This document shows, in pieces, positions 41,704 to 50,900 of a DNA stretch of 64,000 nucleotides. How positions within the stretch are numbered: the stretch's first letter is position 1; each line of letters begins with the position of its first letter. A model generated the notes under the pieces. That model saw only the letters and a program-made list of their open reading frames with translations. It did no database searches and was not told where the DNA came from. This DNA comes from Quatrionicoccus australiensis (GTDB taxonomy: Bacteria > Pseudomonadota > Gammaproteobacteria > Burkholderiales > Rhodocyclaceae): contig NZ_CP075188.1 in the NCBI RefSeq assembly GCF_020510525.1, positions 3,844,001 through 3,908,000 on the forward strand, in the 5' to 3' direction. A program made the position numbers and the translations under genes.

Positions 41704-43791
41704 ATGATGAACAAGAAAATCAGCGTGCTGGCCGTTGCGGCAGCCTGCAGCCTGGCCGGCTGCTTCGACGGCGGCGGCAGTTCCGGCTCGTCGGGCCGGC
41801 TGGTCGATTCGGCCGTCGAAGGTGTGGCGTACTCGGCGACGCCTTCCGGCAAATCCGGCACCACCGACAGCGCCGGTGTTTTTGCCTGCTCGCCGGGCGA
41901 CCAGGTCAGTTTCCGGATCGGCGGCATCCTGCTCGGCAGCAGCGCTTGCAGCGCCACGGTAACGCCACTCGAATTGGCCAATATTGCGACGTGGACCGGT
42001 AGCGATGACAAGGTCAACAACCGCCTGCTCTTCCTGCAATCGCTCGACGATGACGACAATCCGGCCAATGGCATCCGCATCACCGCCGCCGTCGCCAGCG
42101 CCCTGGCCGGTGCCACCCTCGATTTCGCGCAAAGCGCCGCCAGCTTCGACACCGCCCTGGGCGCAGCACTGCCCGCACTCAGCGACGCCTTTGGCAATCC
42201 GTATAGCGCGCGCACGCCAAGCGATGCCCGCCGCACGCTGGCCAAGGATCATTTCGAAGGTAGCCTGGCCAGCGTTCTCGGCGAGACTGAAACCACCAAG
42301 CTGAACCAGGCCTCGGCCGGCGGCGAGGTGGCGATCACCAAGTACACGCTTGATGCCGACAGCTCGCTATTCATCCCTTACGAAGGCGTCAATGTCGCCG
42401 CCGGCAAGGATTTCGCCAAGGGCTTCTTTCCCGCTGTCGGCTCCGGACTCACTTTCAAAGGTACGGCCGCCAACGGCGACCTTGAGTTCTATGCGATTAC
42501 CGACCGCGGCCCGAACGGCGACAGCCCGCTCGCCCCGGTACCCGGCAACACCTCGGTCAGCAGCATCAGCAAGATGTTCCCGGCCCCTTCCTTCACGCCG
42601 TCGATCGGCCTGATCTCGATCGGCAAGAAAGGCGCCGTGCTCAAGTCGCTGCTCCCCATCAAGTCCGATGCAACAAACAGGATCAGCGGCCGCCCGCTGC
42701 CCGCCGGCACCACCGGCAGCAGCGGCGAAATCCCGCTCACCGACGAACTGAAATTCGATGCCGCCAAGGCCAACTTCGACAGCCATGGCCTGGACCCGGA
42801 AAGCCTGGTCTATGACGCGGCCAACAAGGTCTTCTGGACCTCCGACGAATACGGTCCCTTCATCGTCAAGATCGATGCCAAGACCGGCGTCATCCTCGCC
42901 AGATTCCAGCCAGGCAGCGCTGCCGGCGACTTGCCGGAAGTTCTCAAGTACCGCCGCGCCAACCGTGGCATGGAAGGCCTGGCGATGAGCAGCAGCGGCG
43001 TCCTGCATGGCTTCCTGCAAAGCCCGATCGAGCCTTTCGACGGCAGCGGCAAGTCGGTCGAGACGACCGATGTCTCCGACCTCGACCAGGACAGCAAAAC
43101 CACCGACAAGGTCAAGCTCAAGGACTTCGCCCAGTTTGCCCGCTGGCTGGAGTTCAACCCGACGACCGGCACATCGAAGCTCTACGCCTATCCGCTCAAC
43201 TATCCACTGAGCGCCAACGGCGAAAAATGGGACCGCAACCGCACCGGCAGCGCCAAGCTCGGCGATCTGCTTGCCCTGCCCAACGGCAAGTTCCTGGTCA
43301 TCGAGCAGGGCGCCGACAGCGCCGGCAAGGTGCGCAACTTTGTCATGCTGGTCGAAATCCCGAGCAACGTCACCGACATCGCCAGTGACGGCATCGAACT
43401 GGAAAAGAACAGCATCGACGGCAGCACGGTGACGCCGCATCCGTGGTCCACCGTGGTCAAGCTGAAGAAGACCGTGCTGCTCGATCTCAATGCGCTGGGC
43501 TGGAGCGCCGAAAAGGCGGAAGGCCTCGCCCTGGTCAATGGCAACACCATCGCCCTGATCAACGACAACGATTTCGGCCTGCGCACCATCCTGATTGACA
43601 GCACTGGCCAGACCGTTGCCGGCGACATCACGTCCTGCACGGTCGACATCAATGGCGGCATCGTAAACGACGGTAATTGCGCGACCGGCGCGGTGAGCGG
43701 ACGGGTGACGCGCGGCAGCGACAGCGAGCGCCCGACCCGCCTCTGGCTGTTCCGCCTGCCGCAGGCGCTGAGCAGCTACACGCTGCCCTGA
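41704..43791 (+). CDS. Phytase-like esterase lipoprotein
   Basis: This 695-residue protein has a lipoprotein signal (VLAVAAACSLAGC, lipid Cys about 20) and a Gly/Ser-rich spacer. An N-terminal region (about 30-190) is of unknown fold. A C-terminal esterase-like phytase domain (PF13449 type, about 230-690) has LEFYAITDRGPNGD, HGLDPESLVYD, WTSDEYGPFIVKID, RRANRGMEGLAMS and EKAEGLALVNGNTIALINDND. It is probably outer-membrane or periplasmic and frees phosphate from organic esters; the enzyme activity is not proven. A PhoB box lies upstream and a terminator follows. Confidence 0.82.
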   Translation: MMNKKISVLAVAAACSLAGCFDGGGSSGSSGRLVDSAVEGVAYSATPSGKSGTTDSAGVFACSPGDQVSFRIGGILLGSSACSATVTPLELANIATWTGSDDKVNNRLLFLQSLDDDDNPANGIRITAAVASALAGATLDFAQSAASFDTALGAALPALSDAFGNPYSARTPSDARRTLAKDHFEGSLASVLGETETTKLNQASAGGEVAITKYTLDADSSLFIPYEGVNVAAGKDFAKGFFPAVGSGLTFKGTAANGDLEFYAITDRGPNGDSPLAPVPGNTSVSSISKMFPAPSFTPSIGLISIGKKGAVLKSLLPIKSDATNRISGRPLPAGTTGSSGEIPLTDELKFDAAKANFDSHGLDPESLVYDAANKVFWTSDEYGPFIVKIDAKTGVILARFQPGSAAGDLPEVLKYRRANRGMEGLAMSSSGVLHGFLQSPIEPFDGSGKSVETTDVSDLDQDSKTTDKVKLKDFAQFARWLEFNPTTGTSKLYAYPLNYPLSANGEKWDRNRTGSAKLGDLLALPNGKFLVIEQGADSAGKVRNFVMLVEIPSNVTDIASDGIELEKNSIDGSTVTPHPWSTVVKLKKTVLLDLNALGWSAEKAEGLALVNGNTIALINDNDFGLRTILIDSTGQTVAGDITSCTVDINGGIVNDGNCATGAVSGRVTRGSDSERPTRLWLFRLPQALSSYTLP

Positions 43792-43810
43792 GCGAAACAG
43801 CAGCCAAGCG

Positions 43811-43836
43811 GGGCCGGAGCGATCCGGCCCTTTTTT
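43811..43836 (+). terminator. Terminator after the phytase-like gene
   Basis: GGGCCGGA and TCCGGCCC pair around GCGA and are followed by six T, 20 bases after the stop codon. Confidence 0.92.
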
Positions 43837-43886
43837 GTTAACCGGGACGACTGGAATTTCCGGCACGAAACAGGTACAAGCAAGGC

Positions 43887-45299
43887 ATGAACGCATCCAA
43901 AGCCCTTGTCTGGTTCCGCCGCGACCTGCGCGACCATGACCACGCCGCCCTTGCCGCGGCAATTGCCGCAGCGCCGCAGGTTTATTGCGCCTTTGTTTTC
44001 GACACCGACATTCTCGACGCCCTGCCGACGCGCCAGGACAGACGCGTCGATTTCATCCATGCCTCGTTGCAGGAGCTCGATGCCGCCCTGCGCGCCCGTG
44101 GCGGTGGCCTGATCGTCCGGCACGGCAAGGCGAGCGAGGAAATCCCGCGGCTCGCCGGTCAACTCGGCGTCACGGCCGTTTTTGCCAACCGCGATTACGA
44201 ACCGGCCGCGAAAGAGCGCGATGCCGCGGTCGCCGCCCGCCTGCAGACGCAAGGCATTGCCTTCCATGCCTGCAAGGACCAGGCGATCTTCGATGGCGAC
44301 GAAGTGCTGACCCAGGCCGGCAAGCCGTTTTCAGTCTTCACCCCCTACAAGAATGCTTGGCTGAAACGCCTGACTGCGGCCGACCACGGCATTTTTGCCT
44401 GTGCCGGCGCGTTGACCGATAGCGGCCTGAGCGGCGTGCCGCCCCTGGCGGAAATCGGTTTCAGCGCGACCGACCTGGCCGCCGTCGGCATCCGCCCCGG
44501 CATGTCCGGCGCACGGGCGCTGTGGGATGATTTCCGCGCCGGCCGCATCACTCGCTACGGCGCGCTGCGCGACTTCCCTGCCGTGAAAGGCGTGTCCTAC
44601 CTGTCGGTCCACCTGCGTTTCGGCACCATTTCCATCCGCGAACTGGTCCGTACCGCGCTCGCGCAACAAGCCGATGTCTGGCTCAGCGAGCTGATCTGGC
44701 GCGATTTCTATTTCATGATCCTCGACCGCTTTCCGCACGTCGTCGGCCACGCCTTCAAGCCAGCCTACGATGCCATCACCTGGGCCGACTGGCCGGCCGG
44801 CTTCGCCGCCTGGTGCGAAGGCCGGACCGGTTATCCGCTGGTCGATGCGGCGATGCGTCAGCTCAATTACAGCGGCTGGATGCATAACCGGCTGCGCATG
44901 GTCGTCGCCTCGTTTCTGAGCAAGGATCTCGGCCTCGACTGGCGGCTCGGCGAGCGCTACTTTGCCGAAAAGCTCAACGACTTCGATCTCTCGGCCAACA
45001 ACGGCGGCTGGCAGTGGGCGGCGTCGAGCGGTTGCGACGCGCAGCCTTACTTCCGCATTTTCAATCCGGTCACCCAGTCGGAGAAATTCGACCCGGACGG
45101 CAAGTTCATCCGCCGCTATGTGCCGGAACTCGCCGCCGTCAGCAACAAGTACATCCACGCGCCGTGGCTGATGGGGCGGCTCGAGCAGGAAAGCCTGGGC
45201 GTGGTGATCGGGCGCGACTACCCGGCGCCTGTCGTCGATCACGCCCGGGCCAGGGAACAAACCCTGGCCCGTTACGCGATCGTCAAAACGTCGGTTTAA
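43887..45299 (+). CDS. phrB: Deoxyribodipyrimidine photolyase
   Basis: This 470-residue enzyme repairs UV pyrimidine dimers with blue light and reduced FAD. The N-terminal antenna domain starts with ALVWFRRDLRDHDH (about 6-19). The FAD domain has LSELIWRDFYFMIL (about 268-281), GRTGYPLVDAAMRQL (about 311-325), MHNRLRMVVASFLSKDL and NNGGWQWAASSGCDAQPYFRIFNP. The length equals class I CPD photolyases. Its stop overlaps the convergent chpA stop by 4 bases. Confidence 0.95.
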   Translation: MNASKALVWFRRDLRDHDHAALAAAIAAAPQVYCAFVFDTDILDALPTRQDRRVDFIHASLQELDAALRARGGGLIVRHGKASEEIPRLAGQLGVTAVFANRDYEPAAKERDAAVAARLQTQGIAFHACKDQAIFDGDEVLTQAGKPFSVFTPYKNAWLKRLTAADHGIFACAGALTDSGLSGVPPLAEIGFSATDLAAVGIRPGMSGARALWDDFRAGRITRYGALRDFPAVKGVSYLSVHLRFGTISIRELVRTALAQQADVWLSELIWRDFYFMILDRFPHVVGHAFKPAYDAITWADWPAGFAAWCEGRTGYPLVDAAMRQLNYSGWMHNRLRMVVASFLSKDLGLDWRLGERYFAEKLNDFDLSANNGGWQWAASSGCDAQPYFRIFNPVTQSEKFDPDGKFIRRYVPELAAVSNKYIHAPWLMGRLEQESLGVVIGRDYPAPVVDHARAREQTLARYAIVKTSV

Positions 45300-48200
45300 G
45301 CCTTGCCGGCGCCGACGTAGCCGGCGATCAGGCCGAGCAGTTCGTCTTCGTCGTAGGGCTTGCCAAGATAGTTGTTGGCGCCGATCGACTCGGCGTAATT
45401 GCGGTGCTTGTCGGCAGTCCGCGAGGTGATCATGATCACCGGCAGCTGCTTCAGGCGGTCGTCGGCGCGGATGTTGCGCAGCAGGTCGAAACCGTCCATG
45501 CGCGGCATCTCGATGTCGGACAGGATGACGTCCGGCAGCACGTCGATCAGTTGCTCAAGCGCATCGACGCCGTCCTTGGCGAGGACCACCTGGTAGCCTT
45601 CGCGATTGAGCAGGCGGCTGGTGATCTTGCGCACGGTCAGCGAATCGTCGACCACCATGATGGTCGGCACGCGCTTGGCACCGGCTTCCGGCTCGGCCGC
45701 GACCGGCACGGTCGAAGGAGCGCTGCTGGCAGTGACCAGACGGCTGGCCAGCGCCACCGGATTGAGGATCAGCACGACCTGGCCATCGGCCAGCACCGTC
45801 GCACCGGCAATACCGACAACCCGAGCAAGCTGGCTGCCGATGTTCTTGACGACGACTTCCTGGTTGCCCTTCATTTCGTCAATCAGCACGGCCACGCGCT
45901 GCGTACCGGAACGCAGCAACAGCACCCAGTAGCGGCGATGCGCTTCCGGCACCGCATCGGCATTGCCGAGCAGGTGCGACAGGTAATGCAGCGGATAACG
46001 GTTGCCCTGCCATTCGGCAGCGCCCTTGTCGCGCAGGATGGCGAGCGCCTTGTCCTTGAGTTCCAGCACCTGTTCGATCATCGTCGACGGCACCGCATAT
46101 TGCTGGGCGCCGGCGCGAACCAGCAGGGTTTGCGTCACGGCCAGCGTCAGCGGCAGGTAAAGGCGGAAAGTCGTCCCGACGCCCGGCTGCGAGGAAATTT
46201 CAATCCGCCCGCCGAGTTCGCCGACTTCTGTCTTGACCACGTCCATGCCAACGCCGCGCCCGGAAACCTGGGTCAGTTCTTCGGCGGTCGAGAAACCGGG
46301 CTGGAAGATGAAATCGTACAAAGTTGCGTCGTCGACCGTCTGGCCGGGCTGGAGCAGGCCGAGCGCCTCGGCGCGGGCACGGATGCGTGCGGCATCCAGA
46401 CCCTTGCCGTCATCGGCCATGGTCAGGATGATTTCATTGCCTTCCTGGGCCAGCGCAACGGTGATTTCACCGACGTCGGACTTGCCGGCGGCCTGGCGTG
46501 CTTCGAGCGACTCGACGCCGTGCGTCACGGCGTTGCGCAGCATGTGTTCGAGCGGCGCCAGCATCTTGTCGAGCACCGAGCGGTCCATTTCAACCTGACC
46601 GCCGACGATGTCGAGATTGGCGCGCTTGCCGACGTCCTTCGCGGTCTGCCGCACGATGCGGTAGAGACGCTCGGTCTGGCTGGCGAACGGAATCATGCGC
46701 ACGCCCATCAGTTCCTGTTGCAGGCTGCGGTTCAGACGTGACTGGGCAAGGATCGCGGCGTTGGCGTCATCGAGGTTCTTGAGCAGATTCTGCTGCACGG
46801 TCGCGACGTCGTTGACCGACTCGGCCATGAAGCGGGTCAGTTCCTGGAAGCGCGTGAAGCGGTCGAGTTCGAGCGGGTCGAACTGGGCCTCGCCTTCCGG
46901 CGTGCTGGCAACGCGCGCCTGGATCTGGCCTTCGGCCTGGATTTCGATCTCGCGCAACTGGCGACGCAGGCGAATGACGTTTTCGGTCAGTTCGAGCAGC
47001 GAGCCCTTCAGGCTGCGCATTTCGCCTTCGATCCGGGCGCGGGCGATCGACAATTCGCCGGCTTCGTTGACCAGGCGGTCAATCAGGTCGGCGCGCACGC
47101 GCAACGTGGCACGCTGGCCATGCTCATGCTCGGCGTCGGTCTCGGCGGCCGGCGCATGCACGGCGGCCGGGTGCTGAACGATATCCGCCGTCGCGGTCGA
47201 CGTCTCGGCAGCGGCAATTTCTTCCGGCGGACCGGAACGCAGCAACTCGACGGCCTGTTCCAGCGTGTCGCAGCCGTTCTCGATTTCATCGATGAAAGCC
47301 GATGACGGCTGGCCGGAACGCAGCAGATCCTGGAAGCGCGTTTCCAGCAGGTGGGTCAATTCGCCAAGATTCATCGCGCCGGCCATCCGCGCGTTGCCCT
47401 TGAAGGTGTGGAGCAGGCGGGCAATCGCATGCGGCGGTGCTTCGGCGGCCGGTTCGGCACGCCAGGCACGCAGCTGGCTGGTCAGGTCGCGCAGTTGGTC
47501 GGCCGCCTCTTCGAGGAAGATGGGGAGCAATTGCTCGTCCAGCTCGTCGGTGAGTTGCGGCAGTTCGCGTACCGGCGCTTCCGGCAAGGCTTCGACCGGC
47601 TCGGCCACAGCATGCAGCGGAATGATTTCGGCGCTGATCGGCGCCACCGGCTCGGGGGCTTCTTCAACGACCGGGGCCGGCTGGTAGATTTCATCCAGCG
47701 CCGCAATCAGTTGCGGCTGCTCGGCCGGCGGCAACTGATCAGCCAGCGCAACAAACATTTCTTCGAGCGTGATGATGCTCTGGCGTACGGTTTCCAGACC
47801 TTCGATGCTGGCCGGGTGGGCCGAGCCATCGCGCCGCAGCAGGGCATGTTCGAGTGCAATCGACAGGTGATGCAAGGGCATCAGGCCGACCGTGGCGGCA
47901 ATGCCGCCGAGCGTATGCGCCGCCCGTGTCATCTCGAAGGTGGTCGGTCCGGCGGGAGCAGCCTCCAGTTGTGCGTAGCTGTCGAGCAGGGTCTGCAGAT
48001 GACCGCGCGCTTCTTCACGGAAGATGTCGTAGAGGGTTGGCGAAGCCGGGGGGGCAGACGGAATTGCCTCATTTTCCGGCGTTGACCGTGGCGCTTCGTC
48101 GAGCAGCATTTCTTCGGCGTCGGAGAAGATGATCTCTTCTTCCGGCGCGACGATTTCTTCGGCTTCCTCAATGTCTTCAGGTTCGGCCGGCACCTCTTCC

Positions 48201-50878
48201 TGAGCAGGGATATCCGACAGCGCGGGCATATCCGAGAGTTCGGGAATTTCCGGCAATTCGAGGACGTCCTCTGCGGCATCAACATCCAGCAGCGGCAGGT
48301 CGAGCACGATGGACGTTACGTCTTCCTCGGCTTCCGGCAAGGGCATCGCGATCAGCGTGCTGACGAATTGCTCATCCGGATCGGGCTCGGGCGGTGCAAC
48401 GACCTCAGGTTCCGGCACAGGCGCTGCCAGCGGCGCGACTTCCGGCAGGGTCTCGACGCCACGCAAGCGAATCGCCTGCGCGACCAGCTCGCTCGGGTCA
48501 GGCGCCAGGCCATCACCGCTTTCCAGGTGCTTGACCCACTCGGCAAACAGCGCATGGCCACTGGCGATCATCGCCAGCAGTTCCGGATTGGCCGCCAGAT
48601 CCTGGCGCAACCACAGATTGAGCGTCTGTTCGAGTTCCCAGGCCGTCTCGCCCAGATCGCGCAAGCCGACCATGCGGCCACTACCCTTCAGGGTGTGCAC
48701 CGAACGGCGGATGGTGGTCAGGGCCTCGACGTTATGCGGCTCGGCAGCAAGCAGGGCCGACTGCTCGCTGATCGTTGCCAGCACTTCGCCGGCTTCTTCA
48801 AGGAAGATCGCCAGCAGTTCGGCATCAATCTCTTCGTGGCTCGACTGGGCGAGCAGCAAGGTCGCAGCCGACGGCTGCGGCGCCTCGGTCAACTGCGGTT
48901 TGAGGCCGGAAAGCGCGGCATCGACATCGACACTGGCGACATCGCCGCTCTGCAGTGCTTCCAGCGCCGCCTTGGCGGTTTCGCCGAGAGCATGATCGGC
49001 CACCAGATCGGCATCCTTCTGGATGGACTGTAGGTTCTGCTTGAGTTCGGCCTGCAGCCGGCTGTCTTCCGGCGCATCCTTGAGGGCTTCGACCAGGGCG
49101 TGTGTTTCGCGGGCCTGCTGGGCGAGCTGGGTTTCGACGCTGGGCGCCGAAACGGCTTCCGCAACAAGATCGCTGTCCTCGTCGCGTACCGGCTCTTCGC
49201 CGTGCAGACGCCGGATGAAGGATTCGAAATCCTTTTCACCGCTGGGCAAGGCATCGACAAAGAAACCAAGCTGCGACAACTGTTGGGCAACCGCCTCGAA
49301 ATCATCCGCCTGCGGCGTGTAGTCGGGATCGGCAAAACGCTGGATACGTTCGCCACAATCCTTCAGGCTGGCGGCGGCGCCCATGTGACCAAGCATCGCC
49401 AGTGCGCCACCGATCTGCTTGATCTGGCCATTCAGGCCGGAGAGGTCGTGGGCCTTGGCCGGGTCACGGAAGAAGGCATCGAGTGCCTGTTCGACCTGCG
49501 CCAGATTGTTCTGGATCTCGCGCGCGACCTGACTGATCAGGAGCTTTTCCTGGGCGCGCCGGGTCATCTCGTCGAGCAGCGGAATTTCCTCGTCGGCCGC
49601 CGCCGGACGGCCGGCGATGCAGGCATAGAGGCGGGCGACCATGAGGTCGACCTGCTGCGCGAAATCGGTACCCAGACGCTTGAAATTTTCCTGCGCGTTC
49701 TGCAGCAGCAGGATGGAGGTTGCAACCTCCATCGCAACAGTGTCGCTATAGCGAGTGGAGTCTTCCTGCAACCAGTTGGCAATTGCCGCCAGGCCCTGGC
49801 CGAGCCGCTTGAGATCGGTCAAGCCAATCTCCTCGGTCAGCCCGCCAATGGCTCGGGCGTGCTCGGCAAAGCCGGCCAGGCTGGCTGTTCCCCCGGAACA
49901 TACCTTGTTCCAGAGCTCTTCCGTGCTTGCCAGGGCTTCGCGCAGACGACGCAGGACGGCATCGCGCGGTTGCTGGCTGGCATCGGCGACAACCGGCGGC
50001 ACCAGGGCCGGCAGTTCAAAGGTGCTTTGTACCTGGGCAATCAGCGGCTTGAGTTCGGCCGGCGCCTGGGCGACGTGATAGAGCGCCTCGCGCATCAGAC
50101 GCTCGGCAACGTTGCTGGAACCTTCCAGCAGGCGACGGATCTGCAGGTCGATTCGCGAACTGACCTGATTGATGCCGGCGGAGGTGCTGATACCGGGATC
50201 AGCCAGCGCCTCGACAAAGGCCTGCGCCGCCCACCAGAAGGAACGGGCGGCTGGCGTATCCTGGGTTGCCTCGATACGGGCCAGGGCATCGAGCATCAAC
50301 TGGCGACCGGCTTCGGCCTCGGCCGGCTTGGTCAGCCAGCTGAGCAAACCCTTTTCGTAACGCATGCGCTCAGCCTTGAGCACGCGCTGCAGCACTTCCG
50401 GGCTGAGCGGCGCTACGGCTTCCGCACGTTTGGGCGGACGCAACGACAGATCGGGGAAAAACAGGTCACTCGGCTGCGCGCGTCCCGTACCGCGCAGACC
50501 GGCCAGCGCCAGGTGGGCCGGCAACAGGCGCAGCGGCTGGTTCGGTTCGCCAGCCATCAATTCGTCGAGATATTGGCGAATCGCCTGCATCGCCTGGCGC
50601 AGGACGGGAACGGTCTCGCCGTCGGCGGCCAGGTTGCCCTCTTCAAGGGCAAGCAGAGCCGCCTCAAGCGACTCGGTAATCTGCGTCACCCCATCCAGAC
50701 CGACGATAGACAGGGCACCATGCACCTGGTGCACGTGCGTGCGGCAAAACTTGAACTGGGTGTTATCCGCAACCGATTCGTACTGGGTCAGCGCCTCTTC
50801 GGCACGCTCCAGCGCCAGATCGATCTCGCTCTTGACCCATGTCAGTGGGGCCAAATCAAATTCAGTTGCGGCGCTCAT
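45296..50878 (-). CDS. chpA: Chemotaxis hybrid kinase ChpA/PilL
   Basis: This 1860-residue CheA-type kinase controls type IV pili. Histidine phosphotransfer-like segments are HVHQVHGAL (about 48), VHTLKGSGRM (about 726), AHTLGGIAA (about 985) and LHTFKGNARM (about 1156); other repeats in the N-terminal 700 residues have lost the His. Then come a dimerisation helix, ATPase (MRNAVTHGVESLEA about 1447, DDGKGLDAARI, GRGVGMDVVK), a CheW-like domain (about 1560-1700), and a receiver with VVDDSLTVRK and ILSDIEMPRMDGF (Asp about 1786). It ends the pilG-H-I-J-chpA run. ATG 50878 was chosen on family grounds. Confidence 0.94.
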   Translation of the reverse strand: MSAATEFDLAPLTWVKSEIDLALERAEEALTQYESVADNTQFKFCRTHVHQVHGALSIVGLDGVTQITESLEAALLALEEGNLAADGETVPVLRQAMQAIRQYLDELMAGEPNQPLRLLPAHLALAGLRGTGRAQPSDLFFPDLSLRPPKRAEAVAPLSPEVLQRVLKAERMRYEKGLLSWLTKPAEAEAGRQLMLDALARIEATQDTPAARSFWWAAQAFVEALADPGISTSAGINQVSSRIDLQIRRLLEGSSNVAERLMREALYHVAQAPAELKPLIAQVQSTFELPALVPPVVADASQQPRDAVLRRLREALASTEELWNKVCSGGTASLAGFAEHARAIGGLTEEIGLTDLKRLGQGLAAIANWLQEDSTRYSDTVAMEVATSILLLQNAQENFKRLGTDFAQQVDLMVARLYACIAGRPAAADEEIPLLDEMTRRAQEKLLISQVAREIQNNLAQVEQALDAFFRDPAKAHDLSGLNGQIKQIGGALAMLGHMGAAASLKDCGERIQRFADPDYTPQADDFEAVAQQLSQLGFFVDALPSGEKDFESFIRRLHGEEPVRDEDSDLVAEAVSAPSVETQLAQQARETHALVEALKDAPEDSRLQAELKQNLQSIQKDADLVADHALGETAKAALEALQSGDVASVDVDAALSGLKPQLTEAPQPSAATLLLAQSSHEEIDAELLAIFLEEAGEVLATISEQSALLAAEPHNVEALTTIRRSVHTLKGSGRMVGLRDLGETAWELEQTLNLWLRQDLAANPELLAMIASGHALFAEWVKHLESGDGLAPDPSELVAQAIRLRGVETLPEVAPLAAPVPEPEVVAPPEPDPDEQFVSTLIAMPLPEAEEDVTSIVLDLPLLDVDAAEDVLELPEIPELSDMPALSDIPAQEEVPAEPEDIEEAEEIVAPEEEIIFSDAEEMLLDEAPRSTPENEAIPSAPPASPTLYDIFREEARGHLQTLLDSYAQLEAAPAGPTTFEMTRAAHTLGGIAATVGLMPLHHLSIALEHALLRRDGSAHPASIEGLETVRQSIITLEEMFVALADQLPPAEQPQLIAALDEIYQPAPVVEEAPEPVAPISAEIIPLHAVAEPVEALPEAPVRELPQLTDELDEQLLPIFLEEAADQLRDLTSQLRAWRAEPAAEAPPHAIARLLHTFKGNARMAGAMNLGELTHLLETRFQDLLRSGQPSSAFIDEIENGCDTLEQAVELLRSGPPEEIAAAETSTATADIVQHPAAVHAPAAETDAEHEHGQRATLRVRADLIDRLVNEAGELSIARARIEGEMRSLKGSLLELTENVIRLRRQLREIEIQAEGQIQARVASTPEGEAQFDPLELDRFTRFQELTRFMAESVNDVATVQQNLLKNLDDANAAILAQSRLNRSLQQELMGVRMIPFASQTERLYRIVRQTAKDVGKRANLDIVGGQVEMDRSVLDKMLAPLEHMLRNAVTHGVESLEARQAAGKSDVGEITVALAQEGNEIILTMADDGKGLDAARIRARAEALGLLQPGQTVDDATLYDFIFQPGFSTAEELTQVSGRGVGMDVVKTEVGELGGRIEISSQPGVGTTFRLYLPLTLAVTQTLLVRAGAQQYAVPSTMIEQVLELKDKALAILRDKGAAEWQGNRYPLHYLSHLLGNADAVPEAHRRYWVLLLRSGTQRVAVLIDEMKGNQEVVVKNIGSQLARVVGIAGATVLADGQVVLILNPVALASRLVTASSAPSTVPVAAEPEAGAKRVPTIMVVDDSLTVRKITSRLLNREGYQVVLAKDGVDALEQLIDVLPDVILSDIEMPRMDGFDLLRNIRADDRLKQLPVIMITSRTADKHRNYAESIGANNYLGKPYDEDELLGLIAGYVGAGKA

Positions 50879-50900
50879 AGTCTCTCGTGATCGATTTCGG

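Noticed and set aside
42367..43962. Minus-strand ORF of 531 codons
   Set aside because: It is antisense to the phytase-like gene and its terminator, with low-complexity Gly/Val/Asp content.
49100..50890. Plus-strand ORF of 596 codons
   Set aside because: It is fully antisense to the N-terminal part of chpA and has no recognisable domain.
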